A stretch of DNA of 64,000 nucleotides, taken from contig NZ_JANHDL010000003.1 in NCBI RefSeq assembly GCF_024494655.1, positions 186,001-250,000 on the forward strand, read 5' to 3'. Source of the DNA: Halorubrum laminariae. Its GTDB lineage: Archaea; Halobacteriota; Halobacteria; Halobacteriales; Haloferacaceae. The translations under genes and the position numbers were made by a program. This document shows positions 53,263 to 62,969 of the stretch, one piece after another. Under the pieces are notes generated by a model, which saw only the letters and a list, made by a program, of their open reading frames with translations, did not search any database and had not been told where the DNA came from. Numbering within the stretch: the first letter of the stretch is position 1; every line of letters starts with the position of its first letter.

Positions 53263-54183
53263 CTATAGCCACGGTGCCCGCGAGTCGTCCTCGGCGAACG
53301 GGTCCGTCCCGTCGGACTCGTCGCCGGTCCGCGAGGGCTCGTCACCGTCTGCGATGCCGTCCGCGGGCGAAGACGCGCCATCGTCTGCCGCCGCGGCGTC
53401 CGAGGGTGCGTCGTCCGTCTGATCGGCGTCGTCTTCCGCGGACGGACCGGCGTTCGGGTCGTACGCGAACAGCGTGGTCACGGCGAGCACCGCAAGCGCG
53501 ATCGGCGCGTCGGTCTGCATGAGTTCGAACGGCCCGAGCAGGATCGGAAGCGCGAGCACGCCGAGCGCGACCGCGGATCCGAAGCGGAACCGATCGATGT
53601 CGACGCGTCCACGGAGGTGCGGTGACAGCACCGCGATCGCCAGCGCGAACGCGACGCCGACGCCGGCCGCGGCGGCTCCGTTGAGTACGTACTCCGGCGA
53701 CGTCTCGATCGCGAAGCCGGTGGGCTCGAAGCTCGCAACGAGTCCGAGCGCAATGATGATCCCGGGACTCGGCAGGTGTTCGCCGATCTCGGAACTGGCC
53801 GTCTTGGCGGCGATCGTGAGGATCACGAGCCCGGCGAACCGCTCGAAGACGGGGAGATTCAGGAATCCCCGGAAGGTGGGTGCGAACGCCGCCTCGATCG
53901 CGGCGAGCGGAATGATGACCGCGCCGATCAGGAGCACCGATGAGACCATCTGTCTGCGGTCGCCGTCCATCTCGGCCAAGATGACGGCCGCAGTCGCTGA
54001 CCCACCGAAGATCAAGATTCCGGTCTCGACGACGCCGGTCGCCGTCCCCATGACGCCGGCGACGACGAGGGCCGGGAAGATCCCGTCGACGAGCGGGAGC
54101 ACCATCACGGTTGCCAGCAGCTTCGTCGCGCTGCCGACTCGTCGCTCTAGGCGGAGGGCGACTGGATGACGTGAGACGCTCAT
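53263..54183 (-). CDS. DUF5794 family membrane protein
   Basis: The 306-residue product has about seven membrane helices (for example LLATVMVLPLVDGIFPALVV and FAGLVILTIAAKTASSEIGE). A conserved FEPTGFAIETSPEYVLNG loop is also seen, and a 70-residue disordered acidic tail ends it. It matches the haloarchaeal DUF5794 family as I recall it, and its neighbour DUF5795 supports this. Transport or membrane-sensing roles are possible but not indicated by motifs. Confidence 0.85.
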   Translation of the reverse strand: MSVSRHPVALRLERRVGSATKLLATVMVLPLVDGIFPALVVAGVMGTATGVVETGILIFGGSATAAVILAEMDGDRRQMVSSVLLIGAVIIPLAAIEAAFAPTFRGFLNLPVFERFAGLVILTIAAKTASSEIGEHLPSPGIIIALGLVASFEPTGFAIETSPEYVLNGAAAAGVGVAFALAIAVLSPHLRGRVDIDRFRFGSAVALGVLALPILLGPFELMQTDAPIALAVLAVTTLFAYDPNAGPSAEDDADQTDDAPSDAAAADDGASSPADGIADGDEPSRTGDESDGTDPFAEDDSRAPWL

Positions 54184-54618
54184 TCAGGGACGATATCCCT
54201 GACCGAGGGGAAGACGGTGGGAAGCGGACGACCCGCGATAGCCGAGAGCCCGGCAAACGGAGTCAAATCCGCGGGCGGCCCGACGAGCCCCTGTAAACCA
54301 TTTGTGCGTATTGCCGGCTGTAAAGGCGGTGCCGAGATCATAGATCGGCTGGCCGGCGATACGCATGGTCACGAGACTGTCGGTGTCCATGAACGTAATA
54401 TCAGTTTCGTCCGCGTTAAAGATTGTGTGAGATGAGTCCGCACACGGAATCAATTCTTTTGAGATAAGTTCCATTCTCGATGGGGATGCAATCCCAAATT
54501 CGGTTTCATACTGGCGATTCGACACCGTATCACCGATCAGCCGACAGATATCCGATCCTTGGAGATACTGGGTTGGCGCGTCCCGCCGGGCCCTCCCGGC
54601 TGATGCACTATCATGCAT
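54184..54618 (-). CDS. Doubtful ORF, AT-richer stretch between DUF5794 and guaB
   Basis: This 515-base gap has no clear gene. A frame from an ATG at 54618 would encode 144 residues that read more like a protein than most shadows (IFNADETDITFMDTDSLVTM, RIAGQPIYDLGTAF), and the base composition is lower in GC than its neighbours. Later starts at 54525 or 54474 are possible. I recognise no family. It may be a decayed or transferred gene, and it could also be chance. Confidence 0.25.
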   Translation of the reverse strand: MHDSASAGRARRDAPTQYLQGSDICRLIGDTVSNRQYETEFGIASPSRMELISKELIPCADSSHTIFNADETDITFMDTDSLVTMRIAGQPIYDLGTAFTAGNTHKWFTGARRAARGFDSVCRALGYRGSSASHRLPLGQGYRP

Positions 54619-54699
54619 TATTCGGTAGTTTGGATGGTAACGACGTACACATCTGTGCTGACTCGCAACGCTTTTTATCGGGGGGTCACGACGGTTTAT

Positions 54700-56187
54700 A
54701 TGGCGACAGATTCTGGTCAGTTCTCCGCGAAGCTGGACGTTCCAGAGGCGTTGACGTTCGACGACGTGCTCCTCCGTCCCAAAGAGAGTCGGGTCGAACC
54801 CGACGACGCCGACCTCTCCGCACGCGTCTCGAAGAACGTCGAACTCACCGTTCCGGTCCTCTCGGCGGCGATGGACACCGTCACCGAGAGCAACCTCGCG
54901 ATCGCGATGGCTCGCGAGGGCGGGCTCGGCGTCCTCCACCGAAACATGACCGTCGAAGAGACCGCGGCGGAGGTCGAGCGGATCAAGCGCGCGCACGAAC
55001 TCGTCATCCGCCGCGAAGATGTCGTGACCGTCTCGCCGGACGACACCGTCCGCGAGGCAGACACGCTGATGGAGCGGGAGGGCGTCTCCGGGGCCCCGGT
55101 CGTTGACGACGCCGACACCGTGCTCGGAATCATCTCCGGGACCGACATCCGGCCGTACCTCGAGGTCGGCGAGGACGACGCGGTTCGTGAGGCCATGACC
55201 GACGAGGTCATCACCGCCCCGGAGGACGTCGACGCCCGTGAGGCACTTGAACTGATGTACGACCACAAGATCGAGCGGGTCCCGCTCGTCGCCGACGGCG
55301 ACCGCCTCGTTGGCCTCGTCACGATGCAGGGAATTCTCCAGCGGCGCGAACACGAGGAGGCTGCCCGCGACGACGACGGGCGGTTACTCGCCGGAGTCGC
55401 TGTGGGCCCGTTCGAGGAGGAGCGTGCGGTCGCGGCCGACGAGGCCGACGCCGACGTGATCTTCATCGACTGCGCGCACGCCCACAACCTCAACGTGCTC
55501 GACTCGGCGCGAGCGATCAAAGAGACGGTCGACGCCGACGTTGTCGTCGGAAACATCGGGACGCGAGAGGCCGCCGAGGCTGCCGTCGACTTTGCAGACG
55601 GGCTGAAAGTTGGCATCGGTCCGGGATCGATCTGTACGACGCGCGTGGTGAGCGGCGCGGGGATGCCGCAGATGACGGCGGTGTCCGAGGTCGCAGACGT
55701 GGCGGTCGAACACGATGTTCCCGTGATCGCCGACGGCGGAATCCGCTACTCGGGCGACGCAATCAAAGCGCTCGCGGCGGGCGCGAACGCGGTCATGCTC
55801 GGTTCGTACTTCGCCGGGACCGACGAGGCACCGGGACGCGTCATCACGATGCAGGGGAAAAAGTACAAGCAGTACCGCGGAATGGGGTCCGTCGGAGCGA
55901 TGAAGTCTGGCGGCGGCGATCGCTACCTGAAAGAAGAGAGCGAAGACGAGGAGTTCGTCCCGGAGGGCGTCGAGGCCGCGACGCCGTACAAGGGCAGTCT
56001 CGCCTCCGAACTCCACCAGCTCACGGGCGGGGTGTGCTCCGGGATGGGGTACGTGGGCGCGGAGACCATTCCCGAACTCCACGAGCGAGCCGAGTTCGTC
56101 CGTGTCTCCAGTGCCGGACAGAGCGAGAGTCATCCCCACGACGTGATGATCACCGACGAGGCCCCGAACTACAGCCCGAACGAGTGA
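54700..56187 (+). CDS. guaB: IMP dehydrogenase
   Basis: The 495-residue product starts at the ATG at 54700, about 27 bases after TTTTTAT. Two CBS domains (about 95-215) are inserted in the TIM barrel. The barrel has the flap Cys in [15 protein letters not shown], the nucleotide loops [12 protein letters not shown] and [13 protein letters not shown], and the [14 protein letters not shown] catalytic flap. It oxidises IMP to XMP with NAD, the first step of guanine nucleotide synthesis. The length matches the family. Confidence 0.96.
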   Translation: MATDSGQFSAKLDVPEALTFDDVLLRPKESRVEPDDADLSARVSKNVELTVPVLSAAMDTVTESNLAIAMAREGGLGVLHRNMTVEETAAEVERIKRAHELVIRREDVVTVSPDDTVREADTLMEREGVSGAPVVDDADTVLGIISGTDIRPYLEVGEDDAVREAMTDEVITAPEDVDAREALELMYDHKIERVPLVADGDRLVGLVTMQGILQRREHEEAARDDDGRLLAGVAVGPFEEERAVAADEADADVIFIDCAHAHNLNVLDSARAIKETVDADVVVGNIGTREAAEAAVDFADGLKVGIGPGSICTTRVVSGAGMPQMTAVSEVADVAVEHDVPVIADGGIRYSGDAIKALAAGANAVMLGSYFAGTDEAPGRVITMQGKKYKQYRGMGSVGAMKSGGGDRYLKEESEDEEFVPEGVEAATPYKGSLASELHQLTGGVCSGMGYVGAETIPELHERAEFVRVSSAGQSESHPHDVMITDEAPNYSPNE

Positions 56188-56314
56188 GTGAGCGAACGCC
56201 GCTTTCGACGAATGCCGGGAGGCGAAACCGGCGACGCGGGCCAGAAAAGGTATTTTAATATACTCCGCGCAGAGACGAATCGTGTGAGCGAACACCTCGT
56301 CGCTCCGGTCATTC

Positions 56315-56896
56315 ATGAGTGAGCAACCGCCGCTCGTCCTTGTGGTCGAGGACGAGCCCGACTTGGCCGACCTGTACGCCGCGTGGCTCAGCGACGAGTA
56401 TCGCGTTTTGACCGCGTACGGCGGACAGGAGGCGCTCGATCAGATCGACGAGGCCGGCGAGGTGGACGCGATTCTTCTCGACAGGCGGATGCCCGGACTT
56501 TCCGGCGACGAGGTGCTCGCCGCTGTCAGAGAGCGCGGGATCGAGTGTCGCGTCGCGATGGTTACCGCGGTCGAACCGGACTTCGACATCCTGAAGATGG
56601 GATTCGACGACTACCTCGTGAAACCCGTCACGAGCGACACCCTCCGCGAGACGGTCGACGGCCTGTTGCGCCGCGGCGAATACGACACGGACGTGCAGGA
56701 GCTGTTCTCTCTGACCTCGAAGAAGGCGATACTGGAGACGGAAAAAAGCGCCACAGAACTCGCGGACAACAAGGAGTACCAGAACCTGACGGAGCGCATC
56801 GAGGAACTCCGAGCGAAGGCGGACGAATCGCTTGAGGCAGCGACCGAAGACGACGATTTCGAGCGGCTGTTCAGCGAGTTCGACACCAAAGAGTGA
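56315..56896 (+). CDS. Response regulator with HalX domain
   Basis: The 193-residue product has a receiver domain (residues 5-120) with the acidic pocket VVEDEPD, phosphoacceptor D56 in ILLDRRMPGLSG, the Thr of MVTAVEP, and the Lys of YLVKPV. The C-terminal 70 residues form the HalX-type helical region (EYDTDVQELFSLTSKKAILE, then coiled-coil). No DNA-binding domain follows, so it probably works through protein contacts. No histidine kinase is adjacent. Confidence 0.93.
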   Translation: MSEQPPLVLVVEDEPDLADLYAAWLSDEYRVLTAYGGQEALDQIDEAGEVDAILLDRRMPGLSGDEVLAAVRERGIECRVAMVTAVEPDFDILKMGFDDYLVKPVTSDTLRETVDGLLRRGEYDTDVQELFSLTSKKAILETEKSATELADNKEYQNLTERIEELRAKADESLEAATEDDDFERLFSEFDTKE

Positions 56897-57010
56897 CTGG
56901 CGGTCAGGACGCGCCGCCCCCCGACGGTCTCTGATGGGCGGACCATCGTCCGCTGAAAACGGACTTCTGCGGCGATTGTTTAACTACCACGACGCCGAAT
57001 CGATCCGATA

Positions 57011-59002
57011 ATGCGCGTCCGGAATCTGCCGCTCTCGTCGGCGTACACCGAACACTTCGTCGAGAACGGTATTCGAGAGCTGTACCCGCCGCAGGCGGCG
57101 GCGGTCGACGCGGGAGTCTGTGAGGGGTCGAACGTCGTTGCGGCAATCCCGACCGCCTCCGGCAAGACGTTCATCGCACAGTTGGCGCTGTTGACGGCCG
57201 ATGGACCAGGGCTGTACGTCTGTCCGCTTCGAGCACTCGCGCGTGAGAAGTACGAGGCGTTCGCCTCGCTTCCCGACCTCGAGGTGGGGATCTCCACCGG
57301 CGACTTCGACGCGTCGGGCGAGGCGCTCGCGGGCAACGATATCATTGTCGCCACGAGCGAGAAGATCGACTCGGCGATTCGCAACGGCGCGTCGTGGGTC
57401 GACGAGCTGGCGTGCGTCGTCGTCGACGAAGTGCACCTCCTCGACGCGGACCGACGTGGGCCGACTCTCGAAGTGACGGTCGCGACGCTCCGGCGACAGA
57501 ACCCCGACATCCAAGTCGTCGCGCTCTCCGCGACGGTCGACAACCCGGACGCGATAGCGGCGTGGCTGGACGCGACGCTCATTCAGTCCACTTGGCGTCC
57601 GGTCGACCTCCGCACCGGTGTCGCCGTCGGCGGGTCTATCGACTTCGACGACGGCACGACTCGGGAGATTCCGCTTGACGGGCCGGCTCGCAAGGGCGGA
57701 AACGGCGGCGATGGTGATGGGAGTGACGACGGCGGGTCCGATCTCGACGACACCGACGTCACGGCCGCTCTCGTCGCCAACACGGTCGCCGAAGGCGGTC
57801 AGTGTCTCGCGTTCGTTCGATCGCGGGCGGAGGCGGTGTCGCTGGCGCAGCGGCTCGCCGCGGACGGACTCGCAGAGCAGATGGGAATCGAGGCTGCTGC
57901 GGCCGCCGCCGGCGACGAGGCCGCTGCGGTCGACGGCACGGTGACCGGACATCAACTCGCCGACTGCCTCCGATCTGGCGTAGCGTTCCACCACGCCGGG
58001 CTCCGGTCCGGTCACCGAACCGTGGTCGAATCGGCGTTCCGCGACCGCGACGTAGCCTGTATCTGTGCGACGCCGACCCTCGCGGCGGGCGTCAACGTCC
58101 CGGCGCGACGCGTCGTCGTCCGCGACCAGAAGCGGTACACCGGTTCGGCGATGGAATGGCTTCCGACCCTCGAAGTTCATCAGATGTGCGGTCGAGCCGG
58201 CCGTCCCGGCCTCGATCCGCACGGCGAGGCCGTCCTCGTCGGTGAGTCAGACTCCAGAGACGAACTCGTCGAGCGATACGTCGACGGCGAGCCGGAGGCT
58301 GTCGAGTCGACCCTCTCTGACCCGGCGTCGCTTCGGACGCACGTTCTCTCGGCGATCGCGACCGGATTCGCCGAGACCGAATCGGAGATCCTCGACGTGT
58401 TCGAAGGTACCTTCTACGCCCGCGAGGCGGGTGCCGGCGGACTGGCGGACGCGGTCGGAGACACCGTCGACGACCTCGTCGCGGCCGGCATGGTCCGCAG
58501 GGAGACCGCCGGTGGCGTCGGTGACTACCGGATCGTCGCCACGCCGGTCGGCGAGACGACCTCGCGGCAGTACGTCCGCCCGGAGACGGGCGAACGGGTC
58601 GTCGACGGGCTGCGGACGGCCGCCGTGATGCCGAACGCGACGACGCTCACCGCGTTCGAACTGATCTGCGACACCCCGGACATGCAGGACACCTATCTCG
58701 GCAACGAGGAACGCGCCGAGATGTACCGGTTCGCGCGGGCGAATTCGGGAGCGTTGACGACTGGAATGCGCGAGACGGACGACTTCGAGGGGTGGTTAGA
58801 GTCGGTGAAGACGGCCCGCATCCTCGACGAGTGGATCGAGGGTGCGACCGTCGAAGAACTGGTCGAGGCCTATCGGATCGGTCCGGGAGATCTCGACTCC
58901 CGCGTCGAACGCGCGGAGTGGCTGTTGAGCGCAGCCCAGGCACTCGCGGATACGATTGGTGTCAGCGTGCCGTCGGTACCGCGAGCGCGCTCGCGACTGT
59001 GA
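57011..59002 (+). CDS. Hel308-like (Ski2-type) DNA helicase, short C-terminus
   Basis: The 663-residue product has all superfamily 2 helicase motifs. These are Walker A AIPTASGKTFIA, motif II VVVDEVHLL, motif III SATVDNP, a TPTLAAGVNVPARRV motif V, and QMCGRAGRPG motif VI. A winged-helix and ratchet region follow. Hel308 proteins usually continue with a C-terminal helix-hairpin-helix domain of about 60-100 residues. Here the protein stops at SVPRARSRL, right after the ratchet, and the next gene ends only 55 bases further. A Gly/Asp-rich loop at about 235-250 is an extra insertion. Confidence 0.9.
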   Translation: MRVRNLPLSSAYTEHFVENGIRELYPPQAAAVDAGVCEGSNVVAAIPTASGKTFIAQLALLTADGPGLYVCPLRALAREKYEAFASLPDLEVGISTGDFDASGEALAGNDIIVATSEKIDSAIRNGASWVDELACVVVDEVHLLDADRRGPTLEVTVATLRRQNPDIQVVALSATVDNPDAIAAWLDATLIQSTWRPVDLRTGVAVGGSIDFDDGTTREIPLDGPARKGGNGGDGDGSDDGGSDLDDTDVTAALVANTVAEGGQCLAFVRSRAEAVSLAQRLAADGLAEQMGIEAAAAAAGDEAAAVDGTVTGHQLADCLRSGVAFHHAGLRSGHRTVVESAFRDRDVACICATPTLAAGVNVPARRVVVRDQKRYTGSAMEWLPTLEVHQMCGRAGRPGLDPHGEAVLVGESDSRDELVERYVDGEPEAVESTLSDPASLRTHVLSAIATGFAETESEILDVFEGTFYAREAGAGGLADAVGDTVDDLVAAGMVRRETAGGVGDYRIVATPVGETTSRQYVRPETGERVVDGLRTAAVMPNATTLTAFELICDTPDMQDTYLGNEERAEMYRFARANSGALTTGMRETDDFEGWLESVKTARILDEWIEGATVEELVEAYRIGPGDLDSRVERAEWLLSAAQALADTIGVSVPSVPRARSRL

Positions 59003-59056
59003 GTGTCTGTTGAGAATTGCTGTCGAAACGAGCCGCGAACCGGCCGATCGACCCGA

Positions 59057-60124
59057 TCAGTCTGCCGGCTCAACCGCCCTGTGGAACGGGGTCCGGGCGA
59101 TCGTCTTCCGGAGGTCCGCGAGCGAGTCGCGACCGACCTCGCCGGCGACCGACATCACGGCGAACACCTCCTGTCTGGAGATCTTCACGCCGGTCTCGGT
59201 GAGTGCGTCTTCGGGACGCGAACTGAGTTCGCGGAGCGTTCCAACGGCCAGCAGATACGGGACCGTCCACGCCTCCATCGTGTTCCCGTTCGAGAGCGGC
59301 ATCGTCTCGATGTACGCCTGCGCGTCGTCGAGGAACGAGCGGGCGAACTCCGCGGTGCGGTCGACCACACGGGCGGACGACTCGCGGTTCGCCGGGTGGA
59401 TAACGCGCTCTTGGTCGACACCCTCGTCAGCGAGCCACTCGGCGGGGAGGTAGACGTTGTTCTCTTCGGTGTAGTCGTCGTATACGTCCTTCGAGACGTT
59501 CACGAGCTGTAAGAGGAGGCCGAACTCCTCGGCGGTGTCACGGAGCCGTCGCGCGCGGTCTTCTGTGACATCGCCGCGGGTGAGGAGGTTCGTGATGAGG
59601 TTGCCGACGGTGCCGGCGGCGTAGTAGCAGTACTGCTCTAGCTCGTCGCGGTCGTCGATCCGGAGCCCACCCTCGGTTGCGTGGCGGTCGACGAACATCG
59701 CCATCCCGTCGACCATCTCGACGACGGGCGGGACGATCGCGGCACGGGCCTCGGGGTCGAGTTCGTCGAATGTCGCTACGATCGTGGGAACCTCGGCGAC
59801 GACCTCCCAGTCGTCGTCGCGTTCGGCGGGAGCCGGGAGCCACTCGTCGACCGCCTCGCGGAACGCCGCGATGTCGTCATCGCTGTCGGGGTCGAGCGCG
59901 CGGCGGTACGTCCGCAAAACGTCGCTCTGGGCGGCTGGCGGGATATGCCCCGCGTCTTCGACGGTGTCGGCGACCCGGCAGAGGAGGTATCCCACGCAGA
60001 TCTGCGAGGCCATCGGCTCCTCTAACACGTCGACGGTCAGCGCGAATGTTCGGGAGACGCCCTGCACCGCCTCGTGACACCACGAGAGGTCGGGTTCGAC
60101 GGGGCCGTGTGATCGTCCGCTCAT
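59057..60124 (-). CDS. Phytoene/squalene synthase family protein, probably squalene synthase
   Basis: The 355-residue product has the two Asp-rich motifs of trans-isoprenyl head-to-head synthases: DTVED (53-57) and DVYDDY (213-218). These lie in a helical fold with YYAAGTVGNLITNLL between them. The motifs resemble squalene synthases (DTxED and a later DxxED) more than CrtB phytoene synthases. It would condense two farnesyl diphosphates for the squalene used in halophile membranes. A TATA box (TTTTTATG, 60150-60157) lies about 27 bases before the ATG. Confidence 0.88.
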   Translation of the reverse strand: MSGRSHGPVEPDLSWCHEAVQGVSRTFALTVDVLEEPMASQICVGYLLCRVADTVEDAGHIPPAAQSDVLRTYRRALDPDSDDDIAAFREAVDEWLPAPAERDDDWEVVAEVPTIVATFDELDPEARAAIVPPVVEMVDGMAMFVDRHATEGGLRIDDRDELEQYCYYAAGTVGNLITNLLTRGDVTEDRARRLRDTAEEFGLLLQLVNVSKDVYDDYTEENNVYLPAEWLADEGVDQERVIHPANRESSARVVDRTAEFARSFLDDAQAYIETMPLSNGNTMEAWTVPYLLAVGTLRELSSRPEDALTETGVKISRQEVFAVMSVAGEVGRDSLADLRKTIARTPFHRAVEPAD

Positions 60125-60130
60125 TCAGGT

Positions 60131-61031
60131 ATGGGCTCTTACGTCACAACGCATAAAAAGCCTCGTGGAACGGCGGAGCACGGGCCGTCCGGCGACGAGG
60201 CTCAGAAGGAGGAGTACCTCACGCCGCTGGCCGCGGGCGACGACATCGGCGCGTTCGCACTCTCGGAGGCAGCGGCCGGGTCGGACGTGGCGGCCATGTC
60301 CACGACCGCCGAGCGCGACGGCGACAGCTACGTCGTGAACGGCGGGAAGCTGTGGACGTCGAACGGGTCCGTCGCCGACACGGTCGTCCTCTTCGCGAAG
60401 ACTGACCCGGACGCCGGCCGAGAGGGGATCTCCGCGTTCGTTGTCCGTCCGACCGAGGACGACGGGTTCATCGTCGAAGGAACGGAGGAGAAGATCGGAG
60501 ACAAGGGGTGCCCGACAGCGGAGCTTCGATTCGACGATATGTGGATTCCCGAAACTCGGCTGCTCGGTGAGGAGGGCGAGGGATTCGTGCAGGCGCTGAA
60601 GGCGCTGAACGGCGGTCGTATCACCATCGCAGCGCGGTCGGTCGGGATCGCTCGTGCCGCGCTCGCCGAGGCGAAGTCGTACGCGCGAGCGCGAACAGTT
60701 CGACCGCCCGATCGCCGACTTCCAGGCTATCCAACACAAGCTCGCGGACATGGACACGAAGGTCCGCGCCGCGAAGCTGTTGACGCACGAGGCGACCGAC
60801 CTGAAGATGCGCGGCGAGCCGTTCGTGAAGGAGGCCGCACAGGCGAAGCTGTACGCCTCCGAGATCGCGAGGGAGGTCGCCAATGAGGGGATCCAGATCC
60901 ACGGCGGCTACGGCTACACTAAGGACTTCCCGGCCGAGCGATTCTACCGCGACGCGAAACTCTCCGAGATATACGAGGGGACGAGTGAAGTGCTACGAAA
61001 CACCATCGCCCAGCGGCTACTAGACGAGTAG
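60131..61031 (+). pseudogene. Acyl-CoA dehydrogenase pseudogene (5' truncated and frameshifted)
   Basis: The first frame (60131-60690 region) carries typical mid-protein acyl-CoA dehydrogenase sequence: FALSEAAAGSDVAAM, VNGGKLWTSNG, and GDKGCPTAELRFDD through GGRITIAARSVGIARAAL. At about 60688 the frame shifts: the homology continues in another frame as REQFDRPIADFQAIQHKLA through IQIHGGYGYTKDF, IYEGTSEVLRNTIA, and stop at 61031. A two-base loss in a CG-repeat (TACGCGCGAGCGCG) explains the shift. About 100 N-terminal residues of the family are also missing. The 5' end overlaps the divergent squalene synthase promoter. Confidence 0.88.
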
Positions 61032-61070
61032 GTCGGCGGCGGTCGGAGAATTCCGGGCGCTCGCTGCGGG

Positions 61071-62969
61071 TTAGCCGCCGTGGCCGTCTGTGTCGCCAAT
61101 GTCGTCAGTGTCATCAGTGTCGCTACCGCTGGAATCGTCGTCGTTTCCGCCGTTTTCGGTCGTGTCTGCGGCGTCGGTATCGCCTCTGGTTCCGCGGTCG
61201 TCGTCACCCGCCGTCCGATCTGCCACCTCGGCGTCGGACGGGAATCGATCGACCGCGTAGTCGCCGGTGTCGACGCGCTCCGCCGGCTCGGAGTAGTCGC
61301 GATCGCTCCCCGCGAAATCAGGTCGGATCACGCCGTCTGGAGGGTCGGCGGCGTCCCGATCGGTGGCGTCCGTGTCGCCGTGGGTGTCCGGATCGGATAC
61401 ATCTGCATCAGCCGTCTCCGTGGTCGCGTCGTCGTCGTCACCGCCGACTTCGACGTTCTTGTCGACGCGTTCGCCCTCGGCCCACTCGAATCCGCTTCGC
61501 CGACGGCGGCGCGTCGCCACGGCCTCGTGGAGTCGCTCGCGAAGTGTCCCGCGGAGAGCGACCGCGTCGTCGACCGCGATGTCGACTGCGGCGGCCTCGG
61601 TGCCGGTGAGCGAACTGGATCCGGCGGTGTCGGCGACGATCGTCGCCACGCCCCAGCGGCGCTGGAACACGGTGCGGCTGTCGATGACGTTCTGAATCCG
61701 GTAGTACGGGACGACAGTCACCGTGCGGCTCCAGAACCCGTTCCGCGTGAGCAGGTGATCCTCGCCGATCCAGTAGCCGCGGTGTTTCCACTTGAGGTGC
61801 GCGGCGAGCGGCACGGCGGCGAGGAGCGCCAGCGGCCCGAGCCACGGTAGGTCGGCGGCGAAGTACCAGTCGACCGCGAACGCGATCCCGGTCAGGACGC
61901 CGACGGCCATCGCGTACCGGAACGCGTACCGCCACCGGATCCGCTTCGGCGGTCGCTCGAAGTGCGGATCGCCGAACGGCTCGATCTCGCGCGCGAGCCC
62001 GTAGACCCGCTCCGTCTCGGCGATCGGAACCGCCGACTGGCTCCCCTGGTCGCCGTTCTGTCCCGGCGCGTAGCCGGCGGTCTCGATGGCGAGGCTCGCG
62101 TAGCCGAGCGCGCGCTTCGCCGGGTTGTCGGTGATCGTGAGCGTCTGTACCTTCTCGGTCGGGATCGAGCCGCTGTAGCGGCGGAAGAGCCCGCGCTCGT
62201 ATCGCAGTTCGTCGCCGGCGCGTGAGAGCCGGAACCCGTAGTAGTTCGAGAACGCGACGCCTGCGCCGAGCACCCACGACACTAGGAACAGACCGCCGAC
62301 GGCGACGATCGCGGTTGCGGTGAGCGCGGCAGCGTCCGCGTCCGGAAGGAAACCCGAGAGCACTGGGAAAGAGCCGGAGCTCAGAAACGCCAGAAGACCG
62401 ATCAGTCGCCCGTCGAACGAGAGCGCACCGACGAGCGCCAGTTCCTTCGGAGAGATGGCGAACAGGTCCGTCTCCCCCTTCGCGCTCGTCCCGCCGGCCG
62501 ACGCCGTCCCGTCGGCGTCGCCCTCCGTACGTTTCTCGCCGTCTGCACCACTCTTCCGACGCTGGACCTCCCGTTGAATCCGGGTCGACTCGGAGGGCGT
62601 GACGAACCGGATCGAGCCCTCGGTGCTCGACCCCCCAGCCGTCTCTAGGTCAACGGCTGCGATCCCGATCGCTCGCTGGATCACGCTCTGACTCACGTCG
62701 ACGTTCTGGATCCGGCGGTACGGGATCTCCCGCTCGCGCCGGGAGATCACGCCCGACGCGATGTCGAGGGTGTCGGGCGTGAGTTCGTAGTCGAACCGCC
62801 GGTAGTACGCCGTCTCGTAGCCGAACGCGGCGAGAAGCAGCGCCCCGGCGGCTCCGACGGCGAGCGGTAGCCCCCAGTCGTTGCTGTTCACCACGAAGAA
62901 GGCGACGACGACGAACCCCGAGACCTTCTGGAGCGCGCGGTACGGGATCGACTGGGGCGCGAGTTTCAC
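61071..62969 (-). CDS. Multi-PH-domain membrane protein (bPH2/YdbT-type)
   Basis: The 632-residue product begins at a GTG at 62969 that overlaps the stop of the small PH-domain gene. It has three repeats of membrane helices followed by a bacterial PH (bPH2) domain. Each carries an IPYRRIQNVDVSQSVIQRA-type motif: about residue 75, residue 260 (IPTEKVQTLTI), and residue 400 (VPYYRIQNVIDSRTVFQRR). The C-terminal 130 residues are disordered and acidic. Such pairs of PH-domain membrane proteins are widespread; their role is unknown, perhaps in envelope stress. Confidence 0.88.
   Translation of the reverse strand: MKLAPQSIPYRALQKVSGFVVVAFFVVNSNDWGLPLAVGAAGALLLAAFGYETAYYRRFDYELTPDTLDIASGVISRREREIPYRRIQNVDVSQSVIQRAIGIAAVDLETAGGSSTEGSIRFVTPSESTRIQREVQRRKSGADGEKRTEGDADGTASAGGTSAKGETDLFAISPKELALVGALSFDGRLIGLLAFLSSGSFPVLSGFLPDADAAALTATAIVAVGGLFLVSWVLGAGVAFSNYYGFRLSRAGDELRYERGLFRRYSGSIPTEKVQTLTITDNPAKRALGYASLAIETAGYAPGQNGDQGSQSAVPIAETERVYGLAREIEPFGDPHFERPPKRIRWRYAFRYAMAVGVLTGIAFAVDWYFAADLPWLGPLALLAAVPLAAHLKWKHRGYWIGEDHLLTRNGFWSRTVTVVPYYRIQNVIDSRTVFQRRWGVATIVADTAGSSSLTGTEAAAVDIAVDDAVALRGTLRERLHEAVATRRRRRSGFEWAEGERVDKNVEVGGDDDDATTETADADVSDPDTHGDTDATDRDAADPPDGVIRPDFAGSDRDYSEPAERVDTGDYAVDRFPSDAEVADRTAGDDDRGTRGDTDAADTTENGGNDDDSSGSDTDDTDDIGDTDGHGG

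Noticed and set aside
54184..55353. 389-residue minus-strand frame covering the guaB 5' end
   Set aside because: Most of it is antisense to IMP dehydrogenase; only the part at 54184-54618 outside that gene was kept, as a doubtful ORF.
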